Shown piece after piece: positions 41,012-44,525 of a stretch of DNA of 44,525 nt. The notes below the pieces were generated by a model. That model saw nothing but the letters and a program-made list of their open reading frames with translations, was not told the DNA's origin and did no database searches. The stretch comes from Flavobacterium sp. (GTDB lineage: Bacteria > Bacteroidota > Bacteroidia > Flavobacteriales > Flavobacteriaceae). A program made the position numbers and the translations under genes. The stretch is taken from NCBI RefSeq assembly GCF_027531705.1, contig NZ_JAPZSP010000027.1, positions 1 to 44,525 on the forward strand. Direction: 5' to 3'. The stretch's first letter is position 1. The number at the start of each line of letters is the position of its first letter.

Positions 41012-42400
41012 ATGGACAATATAAAACAATACGTTCAACAAAACAAAGAACGTTTCCTATCTGAATTAATCGAATTATTGAAAATTCCTTCAGTAAGTGC
41101 CGATAGCGCTTATTCCCAAGATGTAATTGATACTGCTAATGCCGTAAAAACAAGTTTAGAAAAAGCAGGTTGCAAACACGTAGAAATTTGTGAAACACCT
41201 GGTTATCCAATTGTTTTTGGCGAACATATTATTGATAAAAATTTACCAACGGTTTTGGTGTATGGACATTATGATGTGCAACCGCCAGATCCAATGGAAT
41301 TATGGACTTCTCCTCCATTCGAACCCGTAATTAAAACTACCGAAATTCATCCTGAAGGTGCTATTTTCGCTCGTGGTTCATGCGATGATAAAGGTCAAAT
41401 GTACATGCACGTAAAAGCTTTTGAATACATGATTGCCAACAACAATTTACCTTGCAACGTAAAATTTATGATTGAAGGTGAAGAAGAAGTAGGTTCAAAA
41501 AGTTTAGGATGGTTTGTAGAAAGAAACCAGGAAAAACTGGCAAACGACGTGATTTTGATTTCCGATACTGGTATGATTTCCAATCAACAACCTTCAATTA
41601 CAACAGGATTACGTGGTTTGAGTTATGTAGAAGTAGAAGTTACAGGTCCAAATCGTGATTTGCATTCTGGTCTTTATGGTGGTGCCGTTGCTAATCCTAT
41701 CAATGTTTTGACCAAAATGATTGCGTCGCTTCATGACGAAAATAATCATATCACCATTCCAGGATTTTATGATAAAGTAGAAGAATTGACTGCTGCCGAA
41801 AGAGCCGAAATGGCAAAAGCACCTTTCAGCTTAGACAATTATAAAAAAGCATTAGCTATTGAAGATGTCTATGGAGAAACAGGTTATGTAACCAACGAAA
41901 GAAACTCTATCCGACCAACATTAGATGTTAACGGAATTTGGGGCGGTTATACTGGCGAAGGTGCAAAAACGGTTATTGCAAGCAAAGCTTACGCTAAAAT
42001 TTCAATGCGTTTGGTTCCAAATCAGGATTGGGAAGAAATCACCGAATTGTTTTCAAAACATTTTACAAGCATTGCTCCTAAATCGGTAAAAGTGAAAGTG
42101 ACACCTCATCATGGTGGTCAAGGTTATGTAACACCAATTGACAGCATCGGTTATCAAGCGGCTAATAAAGCCTACACCGAAACATTTGGAGTTCCAGCCA
42201 TTCCAGTTCGTTCTGGTGGAAGTATTCCAATTGTTGCTTTGTTTGAAAAAGAATTAAAATCAAAAACAATCTTAATGGGATTTGGTTTAGACAGTGATGC
42301 CATTCACTCACCAAATGAACATTTTGGAGTATTTAATTACTTGAAAGGTATTGAAACCATTCCATTGTTTTATAAGTATTTTGTGGAAATGAGTAAATAA
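41012..42400 (+). CDS. M20-family dipeptidase
   Basis: 462 residues. Cytoplasmic zinc dipeptidase of the M20/M25/M40 group; no signal peptide. Metal-binding motifs in order: LVYGHYDVQPPDPMELW (His and Asp near residue 90), ARGSCDDKGQMYMHVKAFEY (bridging Asp), FMIEGEEEVGSKSLGWFV (catalytic Glu pair) and ISDTGM (Asp). The dimerisation lid contains RDLHSGLYGGAVANPINVLT, and HSPNEHFGVFNYLKGIETIP carries the last His ligand. The pattern matches the carnosinase/CNDP-like dipeptidases common in Bacteroidota. It begins 23 bp after its -7 box and ends before a terminator. Confidence 0.95.
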   Translation: MDNIKQYVQQNKERFLSELIELLKIPSVSADSAYSQDVIDTANAVKTSLEKAGCKHVEICETPGYPIVFGEHIIDKNLPTVLVYGHYDVQPPDPMELWTSPPFEPVIKTTEIHPEGAIFARGSCDDKGQMYMHVKAFEYMIANNNLPCNVKFMIEGEEEVGSKSLGWFVERNQEKLANDVILISDTGMISNQQPSITTGLRGLSYVEVEVTGPNRDLHSGLYGGAVANPINVLTKMIASLHDENNHITIPGFYDKVEELTAAERAEMAKAPFSLDNYKKALAIEDVYGETGYVTNERNSIRPTLDVNGIWGGYTGEGAKTVIASKAYAKISMRLVPNQDWEEITELFSKHFTSIAPKSVKVKVTPHHGGQGYVTPIDSIGYQAANKAYTETFGVPAIPVRSGGSIPIVALFEKELKSKTILMGFGLDSDAIHSPNEHFGVFNYLKGIETIPLFYKYFVEMSK

Positions 42401-42421
42401 TTTTTCTTATCACCTTACATT

Positions 42422-42458
42422 AATCCGTTCATTCATAGTTGATTGAGCGGATTTTTTA
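42422..42458 (+). terminator. Terminator after the dipeptidase gene
   Basis: AATCCGTTCA (42422-42431), 12-nt loop, TGAGCGGATT (42444-42453) with one G-T pair, followed by a T-run. Confidence 0.82.
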
Positions 42459-42468
42459 TTTGTGCGTT

Positions 42469-42520
42469 ACCTTGTTGCACAACACTATTTTAAAATAGAA
42501 ATTATGGCTGGCAACAAGGT
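42469..42520. repeat. Nested palindromes next to repeat copy 3
   Basis: ACCTTGTTGC (42469-42478) and GCAACAAGGT (42511-42520) form a perfect 10-bp inverted repeat that encloses CTATTTTAAAATAG (42485-42498), a perfect 14-bp palindrome. It directly abuts repeat copy 3. Confidence 0.8.
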
Positions 42521-42521
42521 C

Positions 42522-42584
42522 GAGCTTTCCGTTACAATCTTTTTCTTTTTAAAGAAAAAAGAAAAAGGATTTTCTCTTCAATCT
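42522..42584 (+). repeat. Dispersed hairpin repeat, copy 3 of 3 (diverged)
   Basis: GAGCTTTCCGTTACAATC, TTTTTCTTTTTAAAG, AAAAAAGAAAAAGG, ATTTTCTCTTCAATC. It matches copies 1 and 2 in order and orientation but lacks the outer CGGGGCT end. Confidence 0.75.
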
Positions 42585-42629
42585 CTAACGCGAAAAATCA
42601 CTACTTTAGTAACAGCTAATTTTTTCAAA

Positions 42630-43046
42630 ATGAAATCTATACTTTTAAAAATCGTTTTGCTACTGTTTTTATTTACCATAAATAGTTGTAAAGTCAATCA
42701 AACCAGAGACAAAGTCAAAATTGGTCGTTGGATTTACACCGATACAGTAAATAATATTATATACAAAACCACAGGGAAATACAAAAATGGAATTGAAAAA
42801 AGACGTTGGTTCTATTACGCAAATAACAAACTCATAAAAAAAGAAAGCTACCAAAAAGATATTTGCAACGTAATCAACTATCATCCAAACGGAAAAATAG
42901 CTTCAACTGGAAAAACAAAATTAATTCTCAAAGACGATTTAGCACATTGGTTCTACTTTGACGAATGGCTATTTTATGACAAAAATGGAATTTTCATAGA
43001 AACAAAAACATATAATTATGGCGAACTAATGTCTGTTTCTAAATAA
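42630..43046 (+). CDS. Small lipoprotein with YwqK/MORN-like repeats
   Basis: 138 residues from the ATG at 42630; the longer frame from 42462 would run through the repeats upstream and was rejected. MKSILLKIVLLLFLFTINSC is a lipoprotein signal with Cys at residue 20. The mature part has three or so short repeats around a K-G/N-x-W/F-x-Y core (KIGRWIYTDTVNN, YKNGIEKRRWFYYANNKLIK, YHPNGKIASTGK, FYDKNGIFIETKTYN), like YwqK or MORN motifs. The function of such lipoproteins is generally unknown; MORN-type repeats bind membranes or proteins. It follows the repeat copy 3 and stands alone between the dipeptidase terminator and the DUF4407 gene. Confidence 0.75.
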   Translation: MKSILLKIVLLLFLFTINSCKVNQTRDKVKIGRWIYTDTVNNIIYKTTGKYKNGIEKRRWFYYANNKLIKKESYQKDICNVINYHPNGKIASTGKTKLILKDDLAHWFYFDEWLFYDKNGIFIETKTYNYGELMSVSK

Positions 43047-43106
43047 AATATCAACCTCAAAAGCTATAATTTTCAACATTTTACAACAATCTGTAATTTT
43101 TGGCGT

Positions 43107-43114
43107 TAAATTTG
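43107..43114 (+). promoter_or_regulatory. -7 box of the DUF4407 gene
   Basis: TAAATTTG matches TAnnTTTG, 54 bp before the ATG. No TTG was found at the right distance. Confidence 0.45.
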
Positions 43115-43168
43115 TACTAATCATCAATCATCAACCTGTCCGCCTTTGGTGGATCAAAATCAATCATT

Positions 43169-44269
43169 ATGTTAAAACGTTTTTTTATCTTATGTTCTGG
43201 TGTCGATAAAGACATTGTGAACGGTTGTTCCAACGGCGAACAAAACAAATATGCAGGAATAGGAGCAACTGTTTTCTTTACTGCAATTATGGCTTTTATT
43301 GCTAGTAGTTATGCACTTTTTACGGTTTTCGACAATGTTTATACCGCAGTATTCTTTGGATTTATTTGGGGATTGTTAATCTTCAATCTCGATAGGTTTA
43401 TTGTTTCTACGATTAAAAAACGCGATAATTTTCTAGACGAATTCATTCAGGCTACACCTCGAATTGCGTTAGCGATTATTATTGCCATTGTAATTTCAAA
43501 ACCATTGGAAATCAAAATCTTTCAAAAAGAAATTGAAACGGTTTTATTGAAAGAAAAAAACGAAATGGCAATGGCAAATAAAAACCAAGTGTCCAATTAT
43601 TTCAAAACCGATGTTGACAAAAACAAAACAGAAATTGACAGTTTAAAATCTTCTATTACAAAAAAAGAAAAAGAAGTTGCTGATTTATACAATTCGTATA
43701 TCACAGAAGCTGAAGGAACAGCTGGAACCAAAAAAATGGGAAAAGGTCCAATTTATAAAGAAAAACGTTCTGCGTATGATTTAGCTTCAAAACAATTGGA
43801 TAGTTTGAAAGCTACCAACGCTGTAAAAATCAAAGAAAAAGAAGAAAAAGGCAAAACGCTTCAAGCTGATTTAGATAAAAAAGTAACAGAAACACAACCA
43901 ATAATTGACGGTTTCGACGGATTAATGGCAAGAATCAATGCTTTGAATAAATTACCATCATTGCCTTCTATTTTCATTATGTTGCTGTTTTTAGCAATTG
44001 AAACTTCGCCAATTATTGCCAAATTACTTTCTCCTAGAGGCGAATATGATTTCAAGCAAGAAGATGCTGAAATGGGAATTAAAAACCTAATTGCACAAAA
44101 TCGCTACCAGAGTGAATTGCAAAGAAAAACCGATGCTGAAATTTACGACAAAGTTTACGCCGACATCAAAGACGATAAAGAATTATACAATTACAAGAAA
44201 AAAGGCGCTTTGGAATTATTGAAATTACAAGCCGATGGATTTGTTGAGAAACAAAAGAAGTCGATGTAA
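43169..44269 (+). CDS. DUF4407-family membrane protein with coiled coil
   Basis: 366 residues. The N-terminus FFILCSGVDKDIVNGCSNGE and the first membrane segments (GATVFFTAIMAFIASSYALF, VFFGFIWGLLIFNLDRFIVS) are typical of DUF4407. A third segment is AIIIAIVISKP. A long charged coiled-coil region follows (residues about 120-245, rich in K/E with EIDSLKSSITKKEKEVADLY), then a fourth segment FIMLLFLAIETSPIIAKLLS and a charged tail. No function is established for DUF4407. It is followed by a strong shared terminator and a convergent SHOCT-domain gene. I cannot infer more from the sequence. Confidence 0.9.
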   Translation: MLKRFFILCSGVDKDIVNGCSNGEQNKYAGIGATVFFTAIMAFIASSYALFTVFDNVYTAVFFGFIWGLLIFNLDRFIVSTIKKRDNFLDEFIQATPRIALAIIIAIVISKPLEIKIFQKEIETVLLKEKNEMAMANKNQVSNYFKTDVDKNKTEIDSLKSSITKKEKEVADLYNSYITEAEGTAGTKKMGKGPIYKEKRSAYDLASKQLDSLKATNAVKIKEKEEKGKTLQADLDKKVTETQPIIDGFDGLMARINALNKLPSLPSIFIMLLFLAIETSPIIAKLLSPRGEYDFKQEDAEMGIKNLIAQNRYQSELQRKTDAEIYDKVYADIKDDKELYNYKKKGALELLKLQADGFVEKQKKSM

Positions 44270-44293
44270 TTTTATTAATAAAAAGTACAAAAG

Positions 44294-44328
44294 AAAACCC
44301 GATAAAAAAGTTAATTTTATCGGGTTTT
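44294..44328. terminator. Bidirectional terminator after the DUF4407 gene
   Basis: AAAACCCGATAAAA (44294-44307) and TTTTATCGGGTTTT (44315-44328), a perfect 14-bp stem with a 7-nt loop. It serves the DUF4407 gene and the convergent SHOCT-domain gene. Confidence 0.92.
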
Positions 44329-44371
44329 ACTCTATAATAAAAACTTTTTGAGTTAGCAATTTTTGTGGCAA

Positions 44372-44525
44372 TTACAAAAAACTCAAAATTTCATTTTTCA
44401 ATTTATCATATTCACCTTGAAGAATTAATCCGTTATCAAGCAATTTTTTATAATTTTGAAGTTTTTCAAATAACTGATCTTGAGACAAACTTGCCAAACC
44501 ACTATCTGTATTTGCTTTTTCATCA
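44372..44525 (-). CDS. C-terminal end of a SHOCT-domain protein (partial)
   Basis: The frame opens at the right edge and ends at the TAA at 44374-44372, giving the last 50 residues only. LFEKLQNYKKLLDNGLILQG and EYDKLKNEILSFL match the SHOCT short C-terminal domain, a helical hairpin (L-x-x-LK-x-LLD-x-G-x-I-x-x-x-E-F/Y-x-x-KK-x-x-IL) thought to be a protein-protein or oligomer contact, found at the end of many unrelated proteins. The rest of the protein lies outside the window. Confidence 0.8.
   Translation of the reverse strand, partial: DEKANTDSGLASLSQDQLFEKLQNYKKLLDNGLILQGEYDKLKNEILSFL

Noticed and set aside
42462..42629. Longer N-terminus of the YwqK-like lipoprotein from 42462
   Set aside because: It would translate the nested palindromes and hairpin repeat copy 3, and would put 56 residues ahead of a clear lipoprotein signal.

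Overview
The window is chromosomal DNA from a member of the Bacteroidota, most likely the genus Flavobacterium or a close relative. The evidence is strong AT richness, promoters of the TTG-N17-23-TAnnTTTG type, no obvious Shine-Dalgarno sequences, a SusC/SusD/SusE outer-membrane nutrient uptake system, a type IX secretion (T9SS) sorting domain, a choice-of-anchor L adhesin, and a mevalonate pathway of the flavobacterial type including a GYDIA-type GHMP kinase. No phage, insertion sequence, CRISPR array or plasmid gene was seen.

Layout. (1) 1-2177, minus: the N-terminal 600 residues of a large repetitive cell-surface protein that runs off the left edge, preceded by a small exported protein. 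(2) 2597-4969, plus: HMG-CoA reductase and a GYDIA-family GHMP kinase. (3) 9951-5027, minus: an envelope operon of type III pantothenate kinase, outer-membrane protein, LptC, a 63-residue membrane protein and a PpiD/SurA-like chaperone. (4) 10049-10121: tRNA-Phe. (5) 10306-28718: a starch/maltodextrin utilisation locus. SusC, SusD, SusE and a T9SS-secreted GH13 amylase are on minus; a LacI-type regulator, MFS sugar transporter, beta-phosphoglucomutase, GH65 maltose phosphorylase and two more GH13 enzymes are on plus. (6) 28803-32025: a glycerophosphodiesterase, an HI0933-type flavoprotein, TspO and a VOC-ABM fusion. (7) 32110-36163, plus: diphosphomevalonate decarboxylase, a mevalonate-kinase-like protein, a UbiA-type prenyltransferase and an RsuA/RluB pseudouridine synthase. 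(8) 36212-44525: M3 peptidase, SnoaL-like protein, DUF885 lipoprotein, tRNA-Leu, M20 dipeptidase, a small YwqK-like lipoprotein, a DUF4407 protein and the C-terminus of a SHOCT-domain protein.

How the genes work together. In the starch locus the secreted amylase would cut starch outside the cell. SusD and SusE would bind the fragments and SusC would import them. The periplasmic and lipoprotein GH13 enzymes would reduce them to maltose, the MFS carrier would bring maltose into the cytoplasm, and GH65 plus beta-phosphoglucomutase would turn it into glucose and glucose 6-phosphate. Two copies of a near-identical palindrome (core GAAAACGTTTTC) lie on either side of the LacI-type regulator gene and are its probable operators. 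The mevalonate genes at 2597-4969 and 32110-35082 together supply most of the route from HMG-CoA to isopentenyl diphosphate, next to a prenyltransferase that could use the product.

The most interesting non-coding signals are: the operator pair; an attenuator-like leader in front of the transporter; a three-copy dispersed hairpin repeat; a near-perfect 26-bp inverted repeat between two amylase genes; and a duplicated terminator plus tRNA-Leu 3' end with a compensatory base-pair change. I found no clearly new multi-gene system; the best candidates for novelty are these regulatory and repeat elements and the less-studied mevalonate/UbiA grouping.
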